A stretch of 64,000 nucleotides of DNA from Blastomyces gilchristii SLH14081 (lineage: Eukaryota; Ascomycota; Eurotiomycetes; Onygenales; Ajellomycetaceae), in contig NW_003101669.1 of assembly GCF_000003855.2 (NCBI RefSeq), forward strand, positions 1,430,795 to 1,494,794, read 5' to 3'. This document shows, piece by piece, positions 25,201-35,598 of this stretch. Numbering within the stretch: position 1 is the stretch's first letter; each line of letters opens with the position of its first letter. The position numbers were made by a program, and so were the translations under genes. The notes under the pieces were generated by a model. It did not search any database. It saw only the letters and a program-made list of their open reading frames with translations, and had not been told where the DNA came from.

Positions 25201-25516
25201 GGTGGATACGAGACTGGTACTTGAAAAGACGGTCCAGCATTTGGTGGCGGCTGCAACTGGCCAAGGCGGCGGGGATGACACGGTCAAAGACCGATTATGG
25301 CAACTCAGACTCCTTTTCGCATGGCTGGACTCGAATGACGACCTGGGGAGAAGAAAATCCGCTACGGGAGAAAAAGGTAGCTTCAACACCTTCAAAGGGA
25401 TGTGGCTTAGGACCGATATTATTGAGGATGCTCGATGGAGGGTGTGGGGCGTTCAAGTGGGCGACAACGATACTAGCGGACAACTAGTCGAGGTTGCCGA
25501 AGTGAGGAAGATGTGA
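19232..25516 (+). CDS. APC1: Anaphase-promoting complex subunit 1 (BimE/APC1)
   Basis: Largest scaffold of the APC/C ubiquitin ligase, which triggers anaphase and mitotic exit. An uninterrupted frame of 2094 residues is close to Aspergillus BimE length. The N-terminus (MASVRSLGLHEPVAIPYLV, then DDQFVWKICAVDNGTGSLLE) is typical of fungal APC1. A Ser-rich disordered segment spans about residues 350-510. The proteasome/cyclosome-repeat region includes HAGFLLALGLNGHLKSLAKW, GLLLGLSASYLGTMD, GDIPYGSHMAAHMAIGMLFL and GGTYTLGTSNLGIAALL, followed by the diagnostic FRHLWVLAAEPR. The start is the first ATG before the conserved N-terminus. The lack of introns over 6.3 kb contrasts with the neighbours. 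The frame is intact. Confidence 0.95.
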   Translation: MASVRSLGLHEPVAIPYLVAESKLPANPSDDQFVWKICAVDNGTGSLLEEEIIFTNNYVVWSRGGVVKRSFSFDIEKEEIIDALFATFPASSIEGESTRTFGKSPTAENPSRNGIAAANDYLQNNLTGRKRLQEGGKVASQSGAIPTLAVGDGYVESNLRRALVVVLKSQAHVFFVNGDSHVVPLPFEVDAVWATPRGLLLQRKVTGEWKKTVPAAPPNSFVSSHTKYQNSFTLSGGSGARPSLTLSPAQPLKWIPKMYDNTFLPRVFCLVDPHSEMGLVVASNPSLSTQDNGASFDALDPMEEVLYVSAKDEAANGNAKGPDKYPLLFVVTLNEKSGMYTIWTARYRDKDSALSNSKKRMSTVGGTHSKRRSSHFDMVGVNTPVGRGPAGLRESFGGLNHGRSVSDLSKPNQKPNTDDEEDFASQLGHEFDDIGVSMRASRRVSSLLSRADLAANNDRTTFSDLVTGTQNASSFYGGRRGESFGGQTGRSSFGYHHRNSLTQGSTSIYSNGSSFLDAPVDKFLESLNNGGDFEGFDSMGLRETISGLPRGLMLVKVDSFSSGLQTTRSTSTFPRDRKFEVFTISSYQDTSSESPDSLSIALCILNKNLKNLSVVSLLATNTSSEAQPKSRVRKEKKSHGLSDRGFTVRATGVLNGPNVVDCCKLVDEDVSRILILSSTIDGRGELTLQAPWSSLVKVELPSSMMIYGPHGMSITSSPNRPREGSLKRVLSDGSFDLCGLLHSTNRGKVDVVDKKGRKHRIQIQLEPHNPRVKQILDVCRFVLRRAHNAGDGILVGWWEVLKWLQARREGDNDNDLEWTAMVVVLFTMGVYFIEGNHSKPATRPKRRKAEFLRSSSGSSIDLDNWDSMLDQEAGSHGVGSSWMMGSAWGWVLEEDLKPTEEISWGDHRPGPEAGAIPRKNAYILRCAALSREFLSSPQGEAAIGAEGYLPTAVSRDPDTRRTTLGTILVGLHLFREEQKLSTINAETSYSKTGLLAPVLAQIGGWLGWESWDWKRNGYYSVEMASIDRWAFEESRISALDLPEEPFPPPSILSFVEKSLNHEQAKFLTILDVVSSSAQAAGRDSTLQQAMRLTPRTLAFSGFISELKPQTTVEDRVELLLRWGLTSSVIDTLPDGISVPLHEAIVRCQPAPPSHWGSSLLALIDRDDLFMSMTEDRASSPMSRSPFIQSHDAARDVHSIGNPSLDGTTVNSFEVSAEADRQSITRLIFREDRRFYEAFRILNQMKPPYAEYVPAPGLSESEVLEAQKELVQLVVLRTLSVPAGRAMIGFSGRVPLLTEKLPIPAFSLQCVMKPSNVTISAEKSAFSEDKACWAFFHNGASTGLAISKAAKGIDTSWILYNKPIELTNRHAGFLLALGLNGHLKSLAKWVAFKYLTPKHTMTSIGLLLGLSASYLGTMDTLITRLLSVHVTRMLPPGAAELNLSPLTQTTGIMGIGLLYCNSQHRRMSEVMLSEMENTDQEEPSVSHDILRGEGYRLAAGFALGFINLAKGSDLRGLRDMHIVERLLTLAVGTKNVDVVHILDKATAGATVALAIIFMKSNDAAVAEKIDIPDTVAQFDYVRPDIFLLRTLAKHLIMWDSITASYRWIKNNIPSIYKRKYRLMTIHHLSTDDMPFFNIVAGLCFAIGLRFAGSGLPQARDLLVSYLDQFKRISRFAVHNYDEKLTRNAVRNCQDIIALSAAAVMAGTGDLIVFRRLRSLHGHVGGDIPYGSHMAAHMAIGMLFLGGGTYTLGTSNLGIAALLCSFYPVFPTTVLDNKCHLQAFRHLWVLAAEPRCLIPRDLDTRRAVTIPVSVTLKTGESQVTTAPCLLPDLDDLATVKIQSPDHWDLTLDFAGNPDLRDKFRLGNQSVYLRRRAVYNASCTSEFSSSLMALSDVQDIPSSSVPGYSRTVNAVPSAAASILYSQGKSSIQVRFPARHLWEWIFNLPAFRILDMGDKALVIPSLPSQQPITIYARDQSKIVIESPSWLRPSAVDTRLVLEKTVQHLVAAATGQGGGDDTVKDRLWQLRLLFAWLDSNDDLGRRKSATGEKGSFNTFKGMWLRTDIIEDARWRVWGVQVGDNDTSGQLVEVAEVRKM

Positions 25517-26367
25517 CTGACATGAAATTCTACAATTGATAAGAAACACTGGGTTTCCTCTATTCCCGCCCAGAACTTCATAAGCATGAGCTGGGAAGCC
25601 GTGCCGAGCTTCTTTGCTCATATTTACCCTTTTTCCCCGTTCTGTGCGACGGGTAGAAGCGAGCCGCCCCATATTAGTCCACCACTGTTAACTTCCGGGA
25701 AAGTGGAGCTGTGCTTAGGGTTGTGGTTGATTTGATATATCTCTATTTTACGGGAGATCCCAACGACATGTGCATGAGATAACATTGTTTGTGTGTAACT
25801 ATATAGTTATTCAGAGGTATTTTACCTACCTCGGGAGAGTTATTCGTTTTCATTTGCGCTACAAGAGAATTAAAATACCCACTGAGCGAATTCGTATATT
25901 CAAAACTTTTTTGTACCAAGACCCGGAAATATCCTGCTTTCGAAAAAGAAAAGAGAAAAAGAAAATAACAGGCTCCATTGCGCCTTGCCCTGGGATATCT
26001 TTGATTTACCCATGCAAGCCACCAGGGCTGAGTCAGTTCGTCCCTTCGTCCCGCCGGTAGATTTCCCAAAGCGGAATAAATTGCCAACAGTCCCCTGCGA
26101 AGGCTTCGATTGATAAGATGGACGGCTGGCCCCAAACCAGGTACATGGCGCGTTCTTCCTGATGCCTCCAACCTGATGACTCCAGCCATGTATACAGCTT
26201 TGACAGAATACACATGCTGAGCCTCTTGGAGACCATTGCTGAACTCGCAGATTTCCACCACAGACTATTAGTTGAGACGGAGCCAACTATGGCTCACTAG
26301 AAAGGAAAAACTCCCCGCAACAAGGTGAACGGACGACTGACTGAAGCTGGGGGGAAGTCTGGTGCAA
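25517..26367. other. Intergenic, nothing recognised
   Basis: 3' flank of APC1 and upstream region of the regulator relic. A reverse frame of 172 codons (25743-26261) has no recognisable motif, no signal peptide and no splice-supported extension. Confidence 0.55.
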
Positions 26368-28444
26368 ATGACCCGGCGAGAAAGAAAGCAGCCCGAGAGC
26401 CGACGACGGACCGGTTGCTGGAGATGTAAAGGTTCGTTCAATGTGTTCGTTCTTCTCTATCCTCTTGCGTTCATAAACTGACATGAGAGGCTGACGTTAG
26501 AAAAGCATGTCCAATGCACCGAGGAATGGCCGGTATGCAGCCGATGCGAGCGACTGAACCTGCACTGTGTTCGTGGCCTCAAGTTGCTCCGGAGAGAGGA
26601 TGCGGCTCAGAGGGGCATACGCTTTGGCCGGGAGGGTATGCTCTGACCTTTCGATGCTTCCTCCTCTAGGAAAACATGAGCCGGAACAAGTTTCAAGAGA
26701 CATTCACTGACCAACTGCGCATCAATTCTCTATTGTTAGGAACATGGTCAAAAGGCTCTTCGAAGGCCGTAACACCTACAAAAGTCGAAATTGGTCATGA
26801 ATTCCAGCCTGTCTCCATTGACCAGTATGCAGGTCGATGGCTATTTTTGAATACAACATACTGGGACTTTGGCGTAAACGGGGAGGAGGTAGCTAAATGC
26901 TCGTTGACATAGTTGATAGAGGTTGTTCAGTCTTTGAATGGTTTGGTCCAGCCCTCCCCACACCGGCCCCTGGGCCATCCATTAGCGCAGTGTTCGTCGG
27001 TCGAGAGTTTCCTGCTTGTATTTCATTCGGGGTATTGCACCTTTCTGCTCACTCAGCACGGGATTTAACCCCTATTTATCTCTCGTCACGCCGCTGGCTT
27101 TGAATTATCAACAACCCCACGAGCCGCTGAGAAACATCCTCCTTGCCATTGCTGCGAACCAACGTCATCTCCTTGGCGACAGTACCTATGAGCGGGAGGC
27201 ATTTTATTTCAAGCAGAAGGCGCTACATGGCTTGCAGAATGAGACTAACCATAGGAAACCGAGTGCTGGAGCAGTTGCGACGGTATTGATGCTCTGTTTC
27301 CTTGATGCAAGTACACTGTAACCCTTCCTTGCCTGCTGCCTGTGCTGTTAGAGGGTGTTTTAATAATGTTCTTTTAGATAACCGATGGGTGTACCCCTTC
27401 ATGGACAACACATCTTCGTGGGGGCCTTCAGCTCATGGAAATGTTTCCACATCAAATGTGTGAAAGTGAGACGCTGAAGAGGTTCTTCGTGATGTATTTT
27501 GTCGCTCATTATATTATGGGTTGAACGGGCGTGGAAGATCCTTCGGAGGTGCCACAAGTAGCTCATTCATGGCTTGACGACGATGACCTTGAGGAGGTAT
27601 GCATATTTCCTTTACATCGACAGGATAATATCAAGTGTCAGAGTCGTATCTAATGTTTCTTTGACCTGAAATGCTTTAGATTGACGTATTGATGGGTTGC
27701 TCGCGGGGCCTCATGACATTAATAAATAAAATATCAACCTTAGGAGCAAAGAAGTCAAAGGTAATATCCCAATCAACAAATATATTATTGTAGCAACAGA
27801 CCTGTATGCTGAAAATGGCCTTGAAGGCGATGAAAACCCATCAACTCACACTGCAAGAAATCTCAAATTTCAATACAGCGAGGATTGATATCGAAGCCGA
27901 ATTACGAGTTCTCCACCAAAAGCTACCAAGCTACGCCTCCCTCCAAGAGGACCTCTTACGGATTGCCGAAACAAAGAGGCTCGCAGCGATTCTATACCTG
28001 CGCGAACGCCTGGGGAGCCCGACTGGTCTTTGCTATTTTTATCCCGTTGAGAAGTTTTCTCCTCACCAAGATCATAAACATAAGCATAATAATAGCATCA
28101 ACTCGCCGCTTAGCCACCAAGCCACTACACTAAGTGTAGTGGAGACATCACCATCAGGATTCAAAGCCCGAATCGTCAACATGATAATAAGCCTTATGGA
28201 GAACCTACCCGATTCCCCTACGTTACTCTGGCCACTCTTTATTGTAGGCACTGTGGGCCTGGATGATGAAGCGCATCGCCGTTTTGTGCTCGACAGATTG
28301 ACGAGCATTCAGAAGACGCGCAACTTGGGTAGTGTTCGAAGGGCGTGTATGGTCGTTGAATGTGCATATCGGGCAAAGGATATCCATTTCCCGCGAGGTA
28401 AGGTTTGGGGAGATGAAGGGCCAGGGGTTATTAGTTTGGCATGA
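26368..28444 (+). pseudogene. Zn(II)2Cys6 transcription factor, decayed
   Basis: Relic of a fungal regulator with an N-terminal Zn2Cys6 DNA-binding domain and a C-terminal fungal-specific transcription factor domain. Exon 1 (26368-26431) and exon 2 (26501-26635) join in phase to give GCWRCKEKHVQC then CSRC...HC, matching Cx2Cx6Cx6Cx2Cx6C exactly. Downstream the frame is broken. There is an in-frame TAG at 26910-26912, a one-base insertion near 27060-27064 just before NPYLSLVTPLAL, and an in-frame TGA at 27522-27524 after FFVMYFVAHYIMG. The interval 26636-26669 is too short (34 nt) and out of phase for a normal intron. The last exon (about 27806-28444) is intact and ends GKVWGDEGPGVISLA. A GC-AG intron (27307-27377) is likely. 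Confidence 0.82.
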
Positions 28445-29165
28445 TATATACCATTCTCTCCCCCGTCCAGGCCATTTGGAATTCCCGTATACCTAGTGAA
28501 ATTAGTTTCTCCTTCAACATTGTTGAAGTCGGGATTCCCCGTAGGCTAGGCTGGGGCTTTTTATGCTTCCCTTACGTCTTCTTCTATTTTCTTCTTTGGT
28601 TTTTAGTTCTAGTATCTCCCTCCATACTTTCTATCAAGTTCTCACTTTTGATTTATACCTTGCTCTTCTTTTTTATTGTTTTTATTTTTATTTTTATTTT
28701 ATTTTTAAGAGAAGTCCTCTTGCTGTTTTTCTCTCGTCTAAGGTTCTTTGGGCGGCGTTTACAAAAACAGGATACAAGGGCATATATATTCAATACATAA
28801 CAACTCATATCCTCTAATAATTACTATCAAACCCAACCTAGTACCTTATTGCTATGTAGTCTAGCCTGGTTGCATATATTTTCCATGGAGTAAATACGTA
28901 CGTAGGACATATCATGAGCCATCTGCGTGGCGCAGGCAGTATTTACGTTATGTTTAGAAATGACTCTCTCTCAACTTTTCTTCTCAAGCTCACTGAGGAA
29001 TTCGGTTTAAGCCGATGATATATTCTATGGAATGAGAGCGTCTTAGTATCTTCTCTATAGATGGATCTAAAAACGGATACGTTTGCGTCCGTCTCCATCC
29101 GTTCCAATTCTGCCTACCCCCCGATTTCCCATGATTAAAAGTAAAAGAAAAAAGGCCAAATTTAG
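28445..29165. other. Intergenic between convergent genes
   Basis: T-rich DNA after the regulator relic, then the 3' flank of the multicopper oxidase. Frames at 28441-28817 encode only hydrophobic Phe/Leu runs from T-rich sequence. Nothing else is seen. Confidence 0.6.
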
Positions 29166-31720
29166 TTATAGATATCGACACATCTCCATGGCTCCCCCAC
29201 CAGCCAGGCCGTGGCCATTTCCTGTCTGAGATCCGTTCATAACGTCAAACACCATTGCCATCCCACTTGCCAAATGCCACAGGATATGGCAGTGAAACAG
29301 CCAGATGCCTGGATTATCAGCGCGAAACCGTAGGACGGCATGTCCCCGTGGTGGTATTTGCACTGTATCTCGCAGCAGGGCTCTAGCAAGGTCCATCGAA
29401 GTTGGTCGGTATTGTTGATGCTGTTGATGAGGGCTGAATGGGTTATATGAGCCCCATCCACGAGATGAGGAATGGATAGTGAGAATGAAGAAGTTGTGGC
29501 CGTGCTGTTTTTTGTTAAATTTAGTGTTTGATCGATATTGGATTCCTGGATTGGGGATAGATGTTGGGCTGGGACGCGAAAAGGGACACCATTAGGCTTG
29601 GAGCTGAGGAAGGAAGGATATGAATGTCTAGAATCGCCTTACAAGATGAAACGGATGTGGTCCTTCGTCTAGATTATTAACGACAAGGTCGACCCAGACG
29701 GGCTTACTCCCTGTCGAAATCGCGAACTGGTTTTTATCCCAATGGTGCGGATCAAGGTCGACCAGAGGGTGTGGAGGGTCTGATTGCGGACGCCATGATG
29801 TCTGATTAAAGTAACCAAAAGGCATGTTCTGGTTCTTCGACATTTGGGATATCTTTGTATATATAACGTAAGTCTGCTGGGCTTCAGGCGGAAGGCCGGA
29901 GAGCACCGCCGCAGTGGATGAAACCTGAGTGAGGTTAATGTGAGTACTTGAGCGGATATGTAGGGGCTGTGGACTGTATGTTTTAATATTGTTTGAGTTG
30001 GCGTTGTATATCGGAATGGCTTGGGCAGAAGAGAGTGCTGGGTTGGGATATTTGAAACAACTGAAATACTGTCAGCTGGAGGGTATCAAAGGAGAGGAAG
30101 TCTTTAGGTGAGGGTTGACTCATACTCAGGATCCAACTCCACGGTGAGGGAGGACTTCCCTCGCGCGTTTTGATGGTGCTGCAGGATAAAATCTACTCGT
30201 TGACCTGGATAGAGAATTCCTATAGACTTCGAATTGGATGCCTTTGACTGTTTAAAGTGCTGCACATCCAAGCCTCCGTCAACATGGGTAAGGCTTATAT
30301 TCCCTTGGGAAAACCCAAGAGAAAACCCTGCAAGAGATCTAAGTCATCGCATTAGAAAAAAGCTACATCCTTCCTTAGGATCTAAGAGAGAATGCCCACC
30401 CGGTATTCACGACTCGGACCCGGTATGACTGGGTAGGGTCAATCATAAAATGAGGCATGGGAGTTTTACTGGAACAGTCGATAGGACGCGCTGGGACTGC
30501 CCTGGCGCAATCAAAGCGACCGACTCCATTGACGAGAAGAGAATCCGGTACAGGCTGGAAAATATCATTATCAGTTCTGCCTAGATTAGAGTATAAGAGG
30601 GAGATGTAATGTTCATACTTCATTCCCGTATGAGGCTGCCCGCATATACCATTTCAGGACATCGTCCGCGGGCCTATGGTACCAATCCCCAACCAGTAGG
30701 AGAATTTCTTTCTGATACTTATATTTCAAGATATCTGATTCCGCGTTTCGGGATTGAGTTCCTCGAATAGCTTTTGGTGACGGTCGATGAACCACCAAAC
30801 CACCGTATAGACCATCTGCTCTCTGCAAGCCGGAATGAGCGTGATACCTGAGTAACTAGACATCAGTACGTTGCTTATACATATGTACAGTACATACAGA
30901 CATGGAATTTTAAACCGTACCAATACGTTCCGCTTTGCGAATCGGAAATAGTAAAATCATAACGAAAGGAATCTCCGGGGTTGATAGCACACTGGGTCAC
31001 TCCTACTGTGCCATCCATTCGGTTTGCATCTTGACGATGTTAGCAACGCGAGAACCTCTAGTTAACTTACTGCGCTATTCAATGTTAAAAACAACCTCTC
31101 ATATGCAGGCCATGCCAATGCACCGAGACACCCTCATCCTCCAAGCCATTTCTTACATCCACAATCAAACGATCTCCAGATCGGGCTTCAACGACCGGGC
31201 CTGGAAATTGCCCTGGTCGCGGCGGGTCGGGATGTCACTATCATGTTAGTCGATCGTAGATCGGCCTTCGCGCGCTAGTGGGGAATTGCCGTAGCCAAAC
31301 AACGATAACTAACTAAGCAGGAGACAGACACACACCATTTACAAGATAGATGCGTTTCAGCACACCGTCAGGACGACGATAACCCGCAGTTACCGTCCAG
31401 TTGAGACGGATTGTTCTAACAGTCCGATAAATATGCGCCTCGGGATGCAACCTCTGAGCGCCAGGATGCTGCTGCTGCTGCGTCGGGCCTAGAACCCGGT
31501 TTTGGGACGAATAATACGGAGGAGACCTTGGGATTCGCAGAGCTCCCAAGAAGCTTACCACGAGAACTAGGAAGATGACGACAGACGCCAAGTAGCTTCT
31601 TGACCAACCTGCGGCTTGGCTACTTGTGTTAGCTTGAGCTGGCTGTGACGAAACTCTCGGAGGATCTTGGAGATCACCGCGTGGTTGGCGTATTCTCCGG
31701 CGGCTGGATGTTCGTTCCAT
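29166..31720 (-). CDS. Membrane-anchored multicopper oxidase (laccase/ferroxidase-like)
   Basis: Oxidises a substrate while reducing O2 to water through four coppers. Eight exons: 31720-31336, 31212-31096, 31029-30921, 30847-30619, 30554-30400, 30338-30126, 30060-29643 and 29504-29166. All are phase-consistent and give 654 residues with no stop. All copper motifs are present: HWHGLH (His160, His162), YHAHSG, HPFHLHGH (about 537-544) and HCHILWH (613-619). Met624 sits five residues after the last His as the likely axial T1 ligand, which suggests a low-to-medium redox potential. There is no cleavable signal. Instead a basic Ser-rich tail is followed by one membrane segment ([19 protein letters not shown], about 43-61), giving a type II surface enzyme. 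It is divergent from the phosphoesterase. The substrate is unknown. Confidence 0.88.
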
Positions 31721-32339
31721 CCGGGAGCTGTGTTAAAGCCGATGGAGATAGAGCCCAACGACCGGGGTTAAAAGAAAAGCTGACACAGACATGCACGTTG
31801 TACGGAGTACACAAAAAGCCCTCACACGCGGATCCTTTGCTGGCAGCACAGAGCAAAGAGTTTAGTGGCTACCCGGCTGCCTTTTTATCTCTTGCTGAGG
31901 GGTTGAGTTTACAGAGCAGCCGTCTTGCTGGCTTGCACTGCCACCTGAGGAACTCAATCTGACACCCTACCTTTGACGTCTAGAGAGAGCTTCTTAGCTT
32001 TCTTGGAAGCAGTTTCAAACATGGAGGCTGTATGCTCTAGTCTGCGTTTGCCCAGATCTGCGTACGTGTGATTGCTATTGCGCTCCTCTATCAAACTGAG
32101 CCGCCGTTCAAATGGTGCTGATTGATTAGCGGGAGGAGGCGGAAGTCAATTCTATATTCAGTAAAAAGTATTCCAAGGTTCTTACCTCCCCACACCATCC
32201 ATTCCCCTTCGTGGAATATGAAGTGAATCTCAGATGTTATGGCTATATCTACCAAAGCTACAAATTTCTTTTCTGAAACCCATGCTCACTTTGCTAACAC
32301 TCTAAGGAACACCATTTCGGTATCTTACAGTTTAGTCAG
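31721..32339. promoter_or_regulatory. Shared divergent promoter, oxidase / phosphoesterase
   Basis: 619 bases between two divergent start codons. It contains a GTACGGAGTAC palindrome at about 31799-31810, a motif frequent in eurotiomycete intergenic DNA. No TATA box is obvious. Confidence 0.45.
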
Positions 32340-35008
32340 ATGGCTTCTCGTTGGGTGAAACTAGGATTAGCTATTACTGCAGTATGCATAGCTTCTTGTT
32401 CGACTATGATATATTTCCTTTACTGACCATGAGTTTGCAATATAGCTAGCTGGTTTATTAACCGCAATCCTTTTGATTCTATTAATTGACCGAGGCGAAC
32501 CCGTTCGAAGCTTGAAGGACATCGACCATGTCATTATATTTATGCAAGAAAATCGGTCATGGGACACGGTATGTTTCTATCAACGATAGCACTGTCGAGT
32601 GTTCGAAATCTAACTGAACCTCTAAGTATTTCGGAACTATGGCGGGCGCAAGGGGATTTAACGACCCCAACGTACAGATCAACCCGAATGGCCGTGCCGT
32701 GTGGTACCAGTCAGTTCCTTGCTGCCAGTCTATATCGAAATGATATAAACACTTACCTTTTATAGACCGGTTGATTCGAGCTTGTCAAATGACACAGACA
32801 CCCTACTTCCGTGGTACTTAGGATATCTAGGCGGAAACTGGTCTCAGGCTATACAGTGCATGGCTGCTGGAAGCAATGGCTATACAGAAAATCACGCTTC
32901 CATCAACGGCGGCCTCAATGATGGATGGGCAAGGAATAATACACCATGGAGCTGGGGTTATCTAAAACGACAGGACCTACCTGTTCAGTTTGCAATTGCA
33001 GAAGGATGGACTATCGGGGATATGTATCAGGTATATGCCCCCCCTCGATGCTTTAGGAGGCAACGTTCGAGCCTAATGGTGGGATAGCAATCGCAAATCA
33101 CTGCAACGAACCCGAATCGTGTCACCTTGGTTAGTGGGAGTATTAACGCACCTGGAAGCCCGCAGTCACCAGATGAAGGAGGGGTATATATAGATAATAC
33201 CGAAACGCCAGGTGAGTTGTTCTGGACGGACTCTGCTCAGCGAGTGAACTTTTTCAGCTAAACTAAGCTACCAGGCTGTGAGGCTCCCAATCTCAACTGC
33301 TACCCTCTCAAATGGAAAACAATATTCGACATATATGAAACTGCAGGCGTTTCCTGGCAGGTTTACCAAGGAGTGGACAACTTCGATGACAACCCCTTGG
33401 CCTGGTTCGAGCAGTTCCAGAATGCATCCTCAGACTCAGCATTGTCAGAGAAAGGAATGGCGTATTTAGGACTGGAGGCTTTCTATGCAGATGCTGCCTC
33501 AGGTATGCTACCGCAAGTTAGTTTCATCATCGCCCCACGAGAGCTGTCCGAACACGCACCGTACTCTCCCTCTGATGGAGGTTGGCTGCAGCACAAAATT
33601 GTAGATGCTGTGGTTAAGGGACCAAAGTATGGTAAAAGCCTGCTCATGATTAGCTACGATGGTATCTTTTCTCCTTCCACCGTCGGCACATAAACCAAGC
33701 TGACCGAAGCTTCAAGAATCTGGCGGTTGGGGAGATCATGTCCCTCCTTATCACTCTCCAGAAAACACTCCTGGCGAATGGTTGGAGGACCCATATGGTC
33801 TTTTTGGAAACATATACACCGGCCCTGGTTCGTTCTTTTTCCCCCCTTACTGTCGACCGTCACCTCTCAAATACGCAATCGCTAGCTAGCCAAACTGCTA
33901 TTAACCGCAAAACTAATAATCATACTATCAGGAGTTCGGGTCCCTTTCTACATCGTTTCCCCTTGGACCCGCGGGGGCCACGTTTTTACCGAACACGCAG
34001 ACCACAATTCGCAAATCCTTTTTATTGAAGAATGGCTTAGTGCAAAAGGTTATGATAACATCAGGACAGACGGGATGGTGCCCTGGAGGAGACAAAACAT
34101 GGCAAACCTGCTAAACGCACTGGATTTCGAGAACGTATGTCCCTGAAATACCCCCTCCATGATTAACTACTTGTGGGCCACACACAACACGCGCATATAA
34201 TATACATTCTCTTTGCCTAACCATTTCTGGTATATCCCTATAGCCTGACCTCTCCATCCCTAATATTCCAAAACCCAAACCTCCCCACCGCGACTCCCGC
34301 GGCGAATTCGACGGCTCAGCCTTCTGCGAATCGCAGTTCCCGGACCCACGACCGCCTCCCCCATATTCCTCCCAGCCCTCCACGCTCCCCAACATTGTCG
34401 AAGAAGGCTATAAGATATGCACAGGCCAACTAACCGAGGGCCGCTATCTCGTTTTCGAACATGAAAACGGCCGCCTACTCTCCCACAACCGGCCGCCGCG
34501 TGCGGACGCAAATAGTGTCAATAACGACAACGCGGCACCAGAGCCATTAATAACGACAATGTCTTCGTCTAATAATCATAATGATAATAATAATAACAAG
34601 GAAAATAATGCAAAAACGGATAAATACCGCGCCCAATCTGCCCGGTGGGTCATCTATTACTATAACAATAACAGCACGGACATTGACGTCATCGCGACGA
34701 ATCAGTCTGGTCCCTTTTTGTTATCGAGCTTTGATAGGGAGGTGTGGTTGGGGCGGGAGGGGAGGCTAGTTTCGAGGAAGGAGGCGGTGCCGGTCGATAT
34801 TTCGTTTTCGGCGGGGAATAAGGATGGGAAGAAGAGAGGCTATTCGATAGCATATGCGTCTAATTCGTCGTTAATCGCCGGCGGCGGCAGCGGCGGTGGT
34901 GACACAGACAGTCTTTCTGGATATATTAATGTGGGTGGTGACGGGAGTGTAGGTGTGGGAGGGAGGAGGGAGATTTTCACGGTGGTAAGTGTTACGTATT
35001 ATAATTGA
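32340..35008 (+). CDS. Phospholipase C / acid phosphatase-type phosphoesterase
   Basis: Phosphoesterase family (PF04185-type) hydrolase of phospholipids or phosphate esters. Nine exons: 32340-32381, 32446-32568, 32627-32709, 32766-33030, 33088-33211, 33275-33661, 33717-33827, 33932-34134 and 34244-35008. All phases agree, giving 700 residues. A hydrophobic segment at about 6-29 (KLGLAITALAGLLTAILLIL) is a signal anchor. Family motifs in order are DHVIIFMQENRSWDT with YFGTMAG, SYDESGGWGDHV, and HVFTEHADHNSQILFIEEWL. The C-terminal about 250 residues are Pro-rich, then carry an Asn-rich stretch encoded by AAT/AAC repeats (about 34569-34611), and end in a Gly-rich, beta-rich region like the accessory domains of bacterial PLCs. 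The substrate cannot be set from sequence. Confidence 0.87.
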
Positions 35009-35598
35009 TGACGGTTGGTATACCCACGGAGGGGATTTTGAAAATGGTGTTAGAGAAACCGCCTTGTTTGCGCAAACATAGGATAAAATTCAGGGCACGG
35101 ATTATATTGGAAGATATGGAGTTTGATTTTGGGGAGGGAGAGCTTGCTATCATGATAAATAGCAAGGAAAAGTATAGACCTGCTTATAATATGATTGACT
35201 GATAGATTGATATACTTTTTCTTCTTTTGTTTTCCTCTTAAGGAGAATGTTCATATTAGAATAGGTAACATGCTCCCAAAAGTTTACGGCGACGAGCTGT
35301 CTTCAAGGAGTGATTATAAAATAAAAAGAACAAGATAGATCTACATAGAACATATTTGGTCCATTGTTAGAAAATTAACTGTGAATTTTGACAGGCTGTG
35401 GCAGAAGAGTGGAGGACTAGATTATTGAGGGGGGTAAAATCTTGGGTATCTCTGGACTAGGCTTCCAGTATCTGGCAGTCCAATGGCAGACTGGCCACCT
35501 ATTACAAAAAAACATTCTCGTCCTTCGTCTCTTAATTCTCTTCGTCAATAGGAATACGTCGCCTCAGGACAATCGTGGCCGTACTGGCCTTCCAGGTG
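35009..35598. other. Intergenic between convergent genes
   Basis: 3' flanks of the phosphoesterase and the sugar transporter relic. The frame at 35005-35202 shows no motif. Nothing else is seen. Confidence 0.55.

Noticed and set aside
25743..26261. Reverse frame of 172 codons downstream of APC1
   Set aside because: No family resemblance or signal, and it overlaps the region just before the regulator's first exon.
31086..31120. Apparent frameshift in the oxidase after HWHG
   Set aside because: Careful reading of the reverse strand gives HWHGLHMR with a normal donor at 31095 and an acceptor ending at 31030; the gene is intact.
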